NCBI RefSeq assembly: GCF_000340215.1
Contig: NW_006921532.1
Span: 5,159,126-5,223,125, forward strand
DNA length: 64,000 bases
Reading direction: 5' to 3'
From: Pseudocercospora fijiensis CIRAD86
Taxonomy: Eukaryota > Ascomycota > Dothideomycetes > Mycosphaerellales > Mycosphaerellaceae
The position numbers were made by a program, and so were the translations under genes. Under the pieces are notes generated by a model. The model was not told where the DNA came from and did not search any database. It saw only the letters and a list, made by a program, of their open reading frames with translations. Below, one piece after another: positions 33,904 to 44,452 of this stretch; position 1 is the stretch's first letter; every line of letters begins with the position of its first letter.

Positions 33904-34828
33904 ATGCCCCCGGCAGGTACGCCTATCATCCTTATGGAAAGCTTTGCAGTGAACTAGCTGACAGCGCTCCTAGCGAGCGAGAGCGGGTCTGATGACCTCG
34001 ATGCTATCCCCGCCAAGGCCATAGCCTCCAAGGATGATCCCATGCAGGATGGAGAGGATGGAGAGGATGAGGAGGAAGAGGGTGAATACCAGGTGGAGAA
34101 AATTGTAGAACACAACTTTGTCAAAGGCAAGGTAATCTACAAGGTCAAGTGGCTTGGTTGGGATGCGGAGGATGACCAGACTTGGGAACCCGTTGAGAAT
34201 CTGTATGTGCTATGCTGTCGTGACGTGGAGGCATTGGCTGACTTTGCAACAGTGAGGGCGCGAAAGAGTTCCTTAGTGCATATCATCGAGCCATCGGCGG
34301 AACACCAGAACCACCCGCAAAGGGTAAGAAGCCAACCAAGGCATCTCTCGGCAAACGGAATTCCACCCAAGCAGATCTCGACTCGCCCGCACCATCCAGC
34401 AGCAAGAAAGGCCGAGGACGAAAGTCTGATGCCAACGGTACTTCTGCAGTAGACACTTTCCCTGTTGGCAGCTGGGAGGAGCATGTCTCCGCGGTTGCGG
34501 CCATTGTCGAAAGCGAAGAAGTCGGCCTCACCAAGGGAAAGAAGGACGTCCAATCTCTAGAAGGTCTTCTCGAGTGGAACGACGGGCGTAAGACGCAACA
34601 CAAGATGGCTCTCCTTCGACAAAAATGTCCGCAACGATTACTGGATTACTACGAATCTCACCTGTAAGTTGTCCCTTGCCCTGCGTGGACGACATCCTGC
34701 GCGACTGAATCCAAGCTTAGACTTTTCCTAGATTGAAGCCCAAGATGGAGGAAGCGTTTGTGGCTGAGGATTATGACTGATTCCTTCTCCGCAGTGTCTT
34801 CCAGGGCGATCCGAGGTATGTGTCGTAA
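33904..34828 (+). CDS. HP1: Heterochromatin protein 1 (chromodomain plus chromoshadow domain)
   Basis: Binds H3K9-methylated nucleosomes and builds heterochromatin. Exons: 33904-33916, 33965-34202, 34253-34663 and, less surely, 34795-34828, giving 231 residues. The 13-bp first exon splices as MPPA to ALLASESGSDD. The acidic N-terminus is followed by the chromodomain EYQVEKIVEHNFVKGKVIYK; the cage aromatics are Tyr in EYQV, Trp in VKWLGW and Trp in TWEP. A basic Ser/Lys hinge follows, then the chromoshadow domain from SWEEHVSAVAAIVESEE to CPQRLLDYYESHL. The end is ambiguous: without a last intron the stop is TAA at 34665-34667. The acceptor at 34794 gives YYESHLVFQ, closest to family members, and the acceptor at 34734 gives a longer acidic tail. 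In N. crassa HP1 is needed for DNA methylation at RIP-mutated DNA, which makes its place between two RIP blocks notable. Confidence 0.88.
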
Positions 34829-35647
34829 TCGGCATGGAAAGGTATGCTTACATCGCGAGTCTCTTCAACGACTTGCTCGCAAATCCTTCATGTGTTGCAA
34901 ACGATTGACTCCAATACCAGATCCGCGTGAGGGCATGCAAGTCCAGTGCAAATTCCTTGCAAATATCAGGACACCTCTGGCTAAAAGAAAGCGGCCTGCA
35001 AGATGGTCAGTAGGAGGCGTGACTGGAGTTTACAAATTCACATTCGAACGCGATTAGTACTTGTCTCTTTTTGCTCAGGATAAGTAGGGCACGAAATGTA
35101 TTTTGACACTGCTGAGCCCGTTACAGGCCGTTTGCGCGTCTCTGCTGTTACCTTGCTGCAATCTTCGTTCGATAACTTTGCAGGGCATCCTTGGACTTCA
35201 AACTCAAATCAACTCACTGAACAATCCTGACGCTCAAGTGTCCGCATCCGTAGCCAGGTTGCGTTTCTCGCGGCAGCGTAGCGTTGCTGCGTCGAGCGTG
35301 TCAGTACTGCAGGAACAGCTTTCGACGAATGAACTGCGCCGTGGCGTATGACTACTGTCCGGAACTCGGCACGGGGTTTCTCTTCGCACGAGGTCACGTT
35401 GAAGCGGCTCTATGCAAGAACAGCCAACGAATCACTGGTGCCAGAGAAGAACTTTCGGTGTGCCTCACCTGTTACTTCCTGCTCTTCGTCACACTTCACT
35501 GGCACGCAGAGTCTGCACGTCAATATTCTCTTGGCGCGCATACGTCCGAAGCCGATATCGCTAATCGCTACTCCAGCCCACGAGGCGCCGATCTCAAGTA
35601 ACCCAGAGCCCGGTGGTCTTACACTGTGACTCCCACCTTGCGACTGC
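34829..35647. other. Intergenic; no gene supported
   Basis: About 820 bp between HP1 and the MFS gene, both on the plus strand. Short frames only. It should contain the HP1 3' end and the MFS promoter. Confidence 0.45.
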
Positions 35648-37603
35648 ATGGATACAGGCCGAGAACATGGCGGGCACAACAGAACTGATACTGGAGACAC
35701 TGTCGACAGTGCTGCAACCACACTCCTAGGCAGCCCACACCCAAACAGTGATCGCAAGTACGCCAGTATAGACCAGGAAGTACGCAAGAGGCGGAAGAGT
35801 ATAGACAACCACGACGATCGCGGGAATGAAGAAGATACAGCGGACGAGGAAGAGCGTTTGCTGGCTCAAGACACTGCTCACCTGAATCATGAAACACGAA
35901 TCGCAGACACAGCCCGCGAAGCAGTCGACGATGGAGAGCCTCCACCGGGACCACCCACCAAGCAAGAGAAGCGGAAGGCCGTGGCATGGAAAGACTTGCC
36001 AAAGAAAGGGCAGCTTGCAATTCTAACGCTTGCAAGACTAAGCGAGCCTCTCACTCAGACGAGCCTACAGAGCTACATGTTTTACCAGCTGAAGTCATTC
36101 AAGACGGCCGATGGCTCGACGCCTTCCGATAGTAAAGTATCGCAGCAAGCGGGTCTGCTCGCCGCTGCTTTCACTGGAGCTCAATTCTGTACTGCTATCC
36201 TGTGGGGTCGGCTAGCTGATAGTGAAAAGTTGGGTAGAAAGAGGGTGATTTTGGTCGGATTGCTTGGAACTGCGATTGGAGCCCTTGGGTTTGGCTTCAG
36301 TCAGTCCTTTGCGGTAGCCATGTTCTGGCGCGCTGTCGGCGGCATACTGAATGGAAACATTGGTGTCATGCGAACGATGATTTCAGAAATTGTCAAGGAA
36401 AAAAAGTACCAAGGTCGGGCGTTTCTTCTGCTCCCCATGACGTTCAACATTGGGGTGATCATTGGACCGCTTCTTGGAGGAGTTCTTGCTGATCCTGCTG
36501 GATCCTATCCCAAACTCTTCGGACCTGGGAGCACATTCGGCGGGGAGCACGGAGTTCCACTGTTCATGCGCTTCCCGTATGCGTTACCGAATATCGTCAA
36601 TGCAACATTCCTCCTTGCGAGCGCTCTAGCCCTTGTACTAGGCCTGGAAGAAACGCTCGATACGTTGAAAGGCAAGAAGGATTACGGACTAAGACTGGGC
36701 AAGCTCATTGCAAGGGTCGTCTTCCGGCGACGATCGAATCAGGACTACACACCTCTCCAAGACTCGGAGCATTCACAGGACATTGAGCGCCGATCTGCGT
36801 CCATGTCGAAACCGAAGCCTAGACAAAAGCTGCCTTTCCGTCGCATCTGGACCCGCAATGTTCTCCTTACATTTCTTTCACACGGTCTCCTCGCGATGCA
36901 TGTTGGGACGTTCAACAATCTCTGGTTTGTGTTCCTCTCCACGCCTCGGTATTCGCCCGATTCCAATGGCTCCAATAACCTGCCTCTTCCAGAAGGCTAT
37001 AAGCCACATCCTCCTTTCACCTTCACTGGGGGTCTCGCCCTGCCGCCGCCGGCGATTGGTATGGCTCTCGCCATTCTAGGAGTTCTCGGCATCTCACTGC
37101 AACTGCTCATCTATCCTCGCGTCCAATTCCGTCTCGGCACCATCACGGCTTACCGACTGTCGCTTCTGCTGTTTCCCATATGTTACTTCCTGGCCCCATT
37201 CCTTGCGGTCATCCCTAGTACACTGCCAGCCCCTCATCAAGCTGCTGGTGCGGCGATTTGGATCGCAATCACATTCGTACTGGTATTCCAAGTCACGGCT
37301 CGCACTTTCGCCTTACCTAGTGCAGCTATCCTAGTCAACAACTGCTGTCCGCATCCTAGTGTTTTAGCGAGCATTCATGGAATCGGACAGTCTGTCTCAT
37401 CGTTGACGAGAACGATCGGTCCAGTGATGGCTGGCTGGGCGTATGGGTCAGGATTGAATGCAGGGGTTGTCGGGCTCGCCTGGTGGGTAATGTGCGGTAT
37501 TTCGATTGTCGGCGCTGTCGCTGGCACTTGGGTGAAGGAGGGTGATGGCCATGAAATTTGGTTGGAAGGCGAAAAGGAAGAAGAGGACAGTAGCAAGGGA
37601 TAG
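35648..37603 (+). CDS. Major facilitator superfamily transporter (ZIFL/YCR023C-like)
   Basis: Membrane transporter of 651 residues, intronless. A long polar N-terminus (about 120 residues, acidic, with a basic RKRRKS patch) precedes the 12-helix core. The MFS motif A after helix 2 reads GRLADSEKLGRKRV. Helix 4 follows with AMFWRAVGGILNGNIGVMRT, and helix 5 with GVIIGPLLGGVLADP, a form of motif C typical of drug/proton antiporters. A charged loop of about 90 residues separates helices 6 and 7. The C-terminal half has a helix-11 segment, GIGQSVSSLTRTIGPVMAG, seen in zinc-induced-facilitator-like and yeast YCR023C-like members. Substrate unknown; organic acids, metal chelates and drugs are all reported in this clade. 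Its 3' end faces the PIP-kinase-like gene 251 bp away. Confidence 0.9.
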   Translation: MDTGREHGGHNRTDTGDTVDSAATTLLGSPHPNSDRKYASIDQEVRKRRKSIDNHDDRGNEEDTADEEERLLAQDTAHLNHETRIADTAREAVDDGEPPPGPPTKQEKRKAVAWKDLPKKGQLAILTLARLSEPLTQTSLQSYMFYQLKSFKTADGSTPSDSKVSQQAGLLAAAFTGAQFCTAILWGRLADSEKLGRKRVILVGLLGTAIGALGFGFSQSFAVAMFWRAVGGILNGNIGVMRTMISEIVKEKKYQGRAFLLLPMTFNIGVIIGPLLGGVLADPAGSYPKLFGPGSTFGGEHGVPLFMRFPYALPNIVNATFLLASALALVLGLEETLDTLKGKKDYGLRLGKLIARVVFRRRSNQDYTPLQDSEHSQDIERRSASMSKPKPRQKLPFRRIWTRNVLLTFLSHGLLAMHVGTFNNLWFVFLSTPRYSPDSNGSNNLPLPEGYKPHPPFTFTGGLALPPPAIGMALAILGVLGISLQLLIYPRVQFRLGTITAYRLSLLLFPICYFLAPFLAVIPSTLPAPHQAAGAAIWIAITFVLVFQVTARTFALPSAAILVNNCCPHPSVLASIHGIGQSVSSLTRTIGPVMAGWAYGSGLNAGVVGLAWWVMCGISIVGAVAGTWVKEGDGHEIWLEGEKEEEDSSKG

Positions 37604-37854
37604 ACTGAGGTGAATAAGAAGTAGAATTGATAGAACCAGATTTTGCTGTGAAACCTCTTGCAGAGCCTTTTGTTTAATTGGCTGAGTGCTTTGGAATGAA
37701 GTGACAGGATTCATCAAGTGATTCAGATCGCTGCCTATGAGAAGCTCGATAGCAGGATCAAGTTAGCACGAATTGAATACTGTGTGGGTATCATAATGTA
37801 AAAAGCCAGTCTAAGCCGGAATGTCGTCCATCTGTCGCCAATGCCGCTGCGTGC

Positions 37855-38953
37855 TCAATGCCGCTCGATCATGTCCTCCACCATCTTCAAGAATCTTGTC
37901 CGATATTCTGGACTGTCGGTCGTTACAGACATGGGACCTTGCCCGTCAACGGCGTTGTATGTGTTGATCAGCCCAGTCATAGCCTTTGCGTGCACCTTAT
38001 GCTTCGCCCAGAAGAAATCCAATACCGCAGCTCGATACACCCACTTCCCGTCAGCAGATTTGACTCCCGTCCGCCAGCTCGGTGGGGCAGGAGGAACAAG
38101 AGGTGTCTTGCTCTTGGCAGGAAGTTCCTCCTGACCAGGAGCATCGGACACAGGTATGCGGACAAGCATGAGGGAGTAGTCTACAGCATTGCAGTCGGCC
38201 AGTAGTTTGGTGTCCTTCTCGAGCTGCCCTTTCAGATCTTCGGCCTCGTCTAGAGTCAAGACGATTTTCTCGTTATAGTCGTCAGCAAGTTTGCTTTTTG
38301 TAGCTTCACTAGTCAGTACCCCTCCTGCGACATCTCGTTCTGGGTAGAAGTATGATTGGGGTTTGAGGTCGTAGTCTTCCCAACTGTCTTCTTTCCCATA
38401 CAGCAGGTTCTCCATGACAATGTGGTGGCTCGGAGCTAGGCCACAGATTGTGCCGATTGAGACTTGGCAACACTCGAGCAAGTCAGTGATGCGCGTAAGA
38501 AGAGAGCTTGGGTTGTTTTGCATGTATTCGGCATATGGGAGCAGAAGGTCATTCTTGAAGAAAGAATGCTCGAAGTGGCGAGGGATCGACTTGACAATAT
38601 AGGAGCTGTCAGATGTTGTGAAGAAGGTCGAACCGCTGTAGCCCATATCTCCTATGGCAATACAATATCAGCACAGATTCCACGCGGTTCAACATATAGG
38701 CTTGCTCCTTACCCATTGGCTTCAGGTCGCGTTTCTTCTTGTCATCTTTGCCGAAGCTCCTCTTGTACTCGTCGTCGTTGATCTGCCATATGCCACGAAG
38801 TGCCTTGAAAAGGTCCTCGCGGACACACCGGAACGCGAGCCAGTAGACCCAGAAGAAATTGGGGATTCGCGCGAGGACACGGGGACGGTTGACGTCGCTG
38901 TGGATGATTGAGTGCGTGACTGAGCGCGCGACTACTTCCTGTCTGCGAGCCAT
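37855..38953 (-). CDS. Phosphatidylinositol-phosphate kinase-like protein
   Basis: Two exons, 38953-38713 and 38651-37855, with a 61-bp GTAAGG-TAG intron; 345 residues. The N-terminal helix-rich part (MARRQEVVARSVTHSIIHSD) leads to MGDMGYSGSTFFTTSDSSYI across the splice, the glycine/serine loop of the PIPK fold, with Lys in the next VKSIPRHFE strand. HHIVMENLLYGKE resembles the family MxNLF core. NAVDYSLMLVRIP is the conserved D-x-S-L-L motif, and AVLDFFWAKHKVHAKAM is equivalent to the IID metal-binding and activation region, here reading LDF rather than IID. The protein is short next to yeast Mss4 (779 residues) and matches the compact PIPK-domain proteins common in filamentous ascomycetes. 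Whether it is an active lipid kinase is uncertain because of the IID change. Confidence 0.82.
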
Positions 38954-39147
38954 GGTGGCCGTGATGGCAGAGGTAGACAGTCATGTTGCTGCCGTTGCGA
39001 CTGCTGAGGTACGAGAAGTCGAAGGCTGACATCATTTGCACGTTGCCCTGAGCTTGAATCTTTCATGTGATCCTCCAACTTCGCATTACCTCATCGGGCC
39101 CATCCTCCAAATCTACATTGTGACAACGACAGTCGCAGGGCATCAAT
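38954..39147. promoter_or_regulatory. Short divergent promoter between the PIPK-like and WBP11-like genes
   Basis: 194 bp between two start codons on opposite strands, so both genes must share this region for initiation. No distinct element recognised. Confidence 0.5.
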
Positions 39148-40059
39148 ATGCCAAAGGAGAAATCACTCAACCCCGTTGCGGCTCAGCGCAAAGCCGACAA
39201 GAAGAAGGAAATCAACAAATCCAAGCGGAATGTGCAGGATCAGCGCAATGAAAAGCTCGCGCGGCGAAATCCCGAACGTCTTCAAAAGCAGATTGATGAA
39301 CTGAAGGAAGTGGAAACGCGCGGTGTATTGCGACCAAAGGACAAGGAGACACTTGCGCAGCTCGAACGAGATGTGAAGGGCATTAGGCGCGCACGAGAGG
39401 CTCTTGGTGATAGAGCACCGCAATTCCGCAGCCAAGAGCGCAGAGAACGAAACGATGCACGGCAAGAGCAGCGAGAGCGAAGGCACAATTTAGGCAAAAG
39501 ACGGCGAGACTCAGAACATGCGCACGACAGCGGCAGCGACACAGATCCCGAAGTGAGGCATATTCCGATGCCCAGAGACACGCCTCCACCCATCCCTCGA
39601 GAAAAGTGTACAGATCCACGACTTGGGCCAGATGGACAGCGAGTGCCGCACGCGTTGCCCTCCAAACCTGCTCCTACTCCTGCTGCACCGCCGCAGCTCG
39701 TTTACAGCAGTGCACCGCAACTACGCGATCTGAAAAAGGAGGCTGTCAAATTTGTGCCTGCTGCAGTACGGGCTAAGCAGAAACAGGTCAAGGGAGAAGG
39801 GCGGTTGCTGGAGCCCGAAGAGATGGACAATTTGGAGAAAGCGGGCTACTACGCTGCGAATAAAGCCGCACAGGCAGCTGGCGAAGAGGTCCACTACAGA
39901 GAAGCTCAAAACGCGGAGAAGGCAGTCGCTGGCGATGATGGGGACATGGACGAAGTTAGCAAACTCCAGCAGGAATTGACCTCCATCTTTCCCGAAGAAG
40001 AGGAATCTGTTCCAAGGAGGCAAGTCATGGTCGAAGACGTTGATGGCGAGGATGATTGA
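39148..40059 (+). CDS. WBP11: WBP11/Wbp11-like pre-mRNA splicing factor
   Basis: A nuclear factor of the WW-domain-binding protein 11 family, linked to the spliceosome. 303 residues, intronless. The N-terminus, MPKEKSLNPVAAQRKADKKK then EINKSKRNVQDQRNEKLARR, is the WBP11 N-terminal domain signature. A coiled-coil, basic region runs to about residue 120. A proline stretch, PRDTPPPIP (about 142-150), is the kind of WW-domain ligand the family is named for. A conserved helix, LRDLKKEAVKFVPAAVR (about 193-209), and an acidic C-terminus follow. It is shorter than the human protein (641 residues), mostly because the long proline-rich tail is missing, as usual for fungi. Confidence 0.88.
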   Translation: MPKEKSLNPVAAQRKADKKKEINKSKRNVQDQRNEKLARRNPERLQKQIDELKEVETRGVLRPKDKETLAQLERDVKGIRRAREALGDRAPQFRSQERRERNDARQEQRERRHNLGKRRRDSEHAHDSGSDTDPEVRHIPMPRDTPPPIPREKCTDPRLGPDGQRVPHALPSKPAPTPAAPPQLVYSSAPQLRDLKKEAVKFVPAAVRAKQKQVKGEGRLLEPEEMDNLEKAGYYAANKAAQAAGEEVHYREAQNAEKAVAGDDGDMDEVSKLQQELTSIFPEEEESVPRRQVMVEDVDGEDD

Positions 40060-41602
40060 TGGAGGAAGGGATCGATCCTTGAGTGTGCGACGTCCGCTGG
40101 CGCTATGAGGAGACATGGAGCAGAGAGATTCCAGTCTGCCTACAAGAATCAAAATTCCACTGCCAGTCTGATGCTGCAGGACTCCAAAATCTCCTCGTGC
40201 GAGCCTTCCACGTGAGACGGTGCTTGTGAGCACACTAAAGGTAGTCTATGCGGCCAAGGAAGGTCCCTATTAATGGCTCCTATGAAGGCGTATTGTCGTC
40301 TTGTTCTCGAACGAATCTTGAAGGGCCAAAGTGGCTGCACCGCATTCATCTGCCTCAAAGTGCCGAGTTGCAGAGACGGAGGCCGTTGACCAATCACGCC
40401 ACGTTTGCAGGGGTGCGGGTTGCTAGCGCGGCGCGTATTCCTGGCACTTTACTCGTTCATCCACCGCTCTCGCTCTTCCTCTTCCTCTTTTCATCCCTCC
40501 GCAGCGTCAAAAGCATTGTAATTTGTCGACCTGCCCTGCTCGTTCGCGGTGCTATCGGAGAGAAGCGTAGACGGCGCAAAGCAACACCGGTACCGACGTG
40601 CGCTCTTGGGCTGCCCCAGCACCTTCATTCGTCGCCCATCTGCCACGCCGCGTGTGTTATGTACGCTCACACGCTTCTTGGAGCAAGACGAGTTCCGAGG
40701 CACGCGCAGAAAGAATCACCTGCTATTCCCAGAACTGACTCGCAAAAGAGGAGAGAGTGACCAAGTCTTCTCTGCTGTTGGCCACGACTTCTTCAGCGGT
40801 GCATCGAGCGAGCAAGGGAAGCGGCGTGGTGTGACAACCAGCACCAATAGTGCTCAGCCTTACATCCGCGCCTATGTATCTGTGGCGCTGTTGCTCGGGA
40901 CATGCCATGCTGCGTGCCTTGGAGACATGCTGTACAGTATGAGCAAGAAGCCTTCCTGTTTGGGCCAGCATCCAATCTCACTGTTGCCACAAGCGCTCAT
41001 TGATCTGCCTTTGATGCGCCCATTATGGATCCAGGATACAACGAGCTTCTGCCGTTCTACATCACAAATGCTAAATCGCACTATTGCGCCTGCATCACCG
41101 CCAGAGCGGAGAATCTTTCGCAATCGGTGTGGGTCTTGATCCGCAGCATGCCCTTGCAGACAGCGCACTCCGTCCCGCAGCGCAAGCGGGAGCACTGCAG
41201 GGATCCATGCACTTGTATCTCACGCTTGTTGCCGGGTCTCGATGGTCTGTTGCTCGAATCACACTTGCTCGTACACCACTCGAACCCTCAGGAGTCTTGA
41301 CTTCTCCTTATCTCCTTGCTTCTGCTAACATCTATCGACAACGGCTGGACATTGACAGAATGATCATCATGAACCCCGAATGTTGAATCTGCGCAGCCTT
41401 GGACAGTAATGAGCACCACTTTATGTCGTACTAAGCGGGCTGGCCTCCGAAACATCGAATGGTAACACGCTCCATCCTCATCAGCATCGATACGACTCGT
41501 GCAACCTACGTTCTTCTGTGTAATCGACCCTCGAGCACAAAGAATTGTGCGCATTGAAACGTCAGTCATCAATTTCCGCATGATCGATTCGACGACCTCA
41601 AG
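40060..41602. other. Long intergenic region before the ferric reductase; no gene supported
   Basis: About 1.5 kb. The longest frame (40549-41139) starts at GTG and shows no family likeness. A pyrimidine-rich stretch (about 40468-40505, ctcttcctcttcctctttt) is typical of fungal promoters. It most likely holds the WBP11 3' end and a long ferric-reductase promoter/5' leader; such genes are often iron-regulated, but I saw no convincing HGATAR cluster. Confidence 0.45.
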
Positions 41603-44219
41603 ATGCCATCGTTAGCAGACTTGTTGGCCAAGCGAGCTGGCCTGGTTGTAGCATCCACTCGAGACGTAGCTTCAGATGTTTCTGAAACTATGTCCAAACT
41701 GGAGAAGCGCATAAACATACCGTACAACAGCAGCAGCCCACCTGGACTGATCGAAGCAGAGACTGTTGATCCCTGGAGCCAATCCGGCAAATATGCGTTG
41801 GGATGGGTTTATTTCAGCATTATACTGTTGGTTTCGACCATGGTCATTTTTTGGTACCACTACTGGAACGACAAAATCAGAGTGGCTTCACACAAGGAGA
41901 TTCAGGAAGAATTTGCAAAGACAGCTTCTCCAGCGACAGATTACGAACACTCCGCCCTCAGCACTGATCGATCTACAAAAAGGTTCTTCCCACAAGAGGC
42001 GCCACTTCCACAAGCAACAAATGCGGGCCTCCAATCTGCTCGGCTGCCATGGGCAGTGAGGAAGATCCTTGCTCTGTCTCGATATATTTTCTATCATCCC
42101 ATACCGAATGTGCGAATACATAGAAAGATGAGACCGATCGTCTTTCCCTCAATAGGAGTCCTGGTCATCGTTTTTGCAGCTCTGGCATTCACAATTCTAT
42201 ATTGCTTCGTACCGCAACCACTGTTCTGGCAATCAATTCAATATGGATCTCCGCCACTAGCCATTCGCTCTGGAATGATTGCCGTTGCATTGATGCCCTG
42301 GATTATAGCTCTCAGCTCAAAGGTCAATTTTATCTCCATCTTGACCGGGATCGGACACGAGCGACTGAACGTGTTGCATCGATGGCTTGCCTATATATGC
42401 TTGATCCTAAGCATCATACACACTGTTCCATTCTACGTCACGCCTGTATATGACAATGGAGGACTGCAAGTGTTTCAAAGATTGTTAAAGATGCAGCAGT
42501 CCGGAGTGTACATTTATGGCACTGGTATGTTTTGTGAATTGGTGGGAGTCGATCGATTGCTGACCGCGCTTGACAGGTATTGCGGCATTGGTGCCTTTGA
42601 TATTCCTCTGCGTACATTCTTCAACGCCGCTTCGACGAATGTTCTATGAGCTGTTCGTCATGGTACATGTGCCCGTCGCTATCGTCTTCATAGGCATGCT
42701 ATTTTGGCATTGCCACAACTACCTCACGTCCTGGCACTACCTCTGGTCTACGGTGGCCCTTTGGCTGGCGTCCTATTGTGGCAGACTATTCTACCTAAAC
42801 TGGACACGCCCGAGCAGGGTATCGTGGGGGATAGGTGAGGAAGCTGCAGTGACTGTGCTCGAGGAGAATGCTGTCAAGGTGACCATTCCTACGCAGATGA
42901 GGTGGAAGCCGGGACAGTATGTTTATCTGCGTATGCCTGGCATTTCGCTTGTGGAAAACCACCCTTTCACCATTGCATCTCTATGCAGCGACGACTATCC
43001 ATCAGAATATGGCGACCAGTACCGCGACATGGTTCTAGTCTTCCGACCGTTCAGTGGATTCACCAAGAAAGTCCTAAACAGCGCGCTCGATCACGGACCG
43101 TGGTGGACATATCATGCTTTCATCGACGGTCCATATGGAGGTATGCGACGTCAGCTGGACTCATTCGAGCACGTTGTGTTGGTGGCCGGTGGCACTGGCA
43201 TAACTGCGATCGTGTCCCACCTGCTGGACCTCATCAAGCGCATGAGAGACGGCAAAGCTGTCACCAAGACTGTGAATCTTATCTGGGCTTTGAAAAGGCC
43301 AGAGACGATGGAATGGTTCAAGGAAGAGCTTCGGATCTGTCGCGAATTCGCACCGCCTGATACTGTCAGTTGCCAGTTTTATATCACTGCAGCCAAACGA
43401 CAAGCACATACGGGTAAGCTCGTGAGTGCACAAACGCCGAATCGTCCTGTCAGCATGGTACTGCATGACAAAGTCAACGACGTCTTTCAGAACATTGCGA
43501 GTAACCGCTTTTCGATCAGCTCAAATCGCCACTCGTTCAATTCGTACAGGAATTCGGCCATGATCAAAGAGGAAGCTGGCGGCGATCCAGAGCGAGAGAA
43601 GCAGCTTCGCGAAGAGAACGAAGACCGAATACGGCCTCTTCCGCAAGCTCAACTCAAGCCCATGCGTAGTCCATCCAATGCTCACCTCACACCTCCAGGC
43701 GAGCTGCAGAGACGAACCGACAGTCGTTCTCCAGCACGAAGTTCGACAAACACAGACATCGAGAGTTCCAAGGACCCTCCCCACATGCCACCTCATCCGA
43801 CTCTGCATGAAAAACGAAGAACTCGTTCCCTGTCCGTGGACATATCATCTGCTCAATCCGCGCAAGCAACTCAAATGCAACAGTACACTGAATCCAACGA
43901 CAAATCAAACTTCGACTTTGGATTCCCTTCCACGCCGACCGAGTTTCAAAAGAACCTCATGCGATTCGCTTTCATGCCAGCAGCAGTCAAATCACGACGC
44001 AGCGGATGGAGCGTGGAATGGGGACGGCCTGAAATTCCTTACATGCTGAGGGAAATGAGTCGAGAATGGTCGGGCCGCAAAGCCTGTGTGTTTGTATGTG
44101 GACCGCCGAGCATGAGGTGCGATGTCTCCAACTCGGTAGCCGAGATGCAGAAAGGCATTCTCTCCGGAACCAAAGAGCTGGACGAGATCTACTTGCATAC
44201 AGAGAACTACGCGTTGTGA
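41603..44219 (+). CDS. Ferric reductase (FRE-type, NOX fold)
   Basis: Plasma-membrane flavocytochrome that reduces extracellular Fe3+ (or Cu2+) with NADPH. Two exons, 41603-42524 and 42577-44219, with a 52-bp GTATGT-CAG intron; 854 residues. The first membrane helix is at about residues 70-92. The heme-bearing helices hold His pairs: GHERLNVLHRWLAYICLILS with HTVPFYV in exon 1, and VMVHVPVAIVFIGMLFWHCH in exon 2. The FAD site HPFTIAS (about 445), the NADPH site VLVAGGTGITAIVSHLL (about 520) and the C-terminal CGPPSM (about 820) are intact. A low-complexity insert rich in Ser, Arg and Pro of about 160 residues (about 615-775) splits the NADPH domain, as in several filamentous FREs. The cytosolic loop of about 80 residues after helix 1 is unremarkable. 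Confidence 0.92.
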
Positions 44220-44452
44220 GGTTGCGCCAAAGGACTGTGAGTTTTCAACTTGTACGATATAGCTTCTGAGATACCCCTTCGTTCATTTATGGAATGACAC
44301 TTCGAATGAATTAAGAAATTTCAACAAAAACGACTGGCTATTTATTTCTCGGTCATTTAACTATCGTGCACATCACATTATGGGGCAACGCAACACAAAA
44401 TAACAAGGGTATCTCGTCAACTCTCTAAGACATGATTCTTTTCCTATTCCAT
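44220..44452. other. Short convergent 3' region
   Basis: 233 bp between the stops of the ferric reductase (plus) and the oxygenase (minus). AT-rich, suited to overlapping poly(A) signals. Confidence 0.5.

Noticed and set aside
40549..41386. Frames of 196 and 100 residues before the ferric reductase
   Set aside because: They start at GTG or TTG, show no family likeness, and lie in what looks like promoter and leader sequence.
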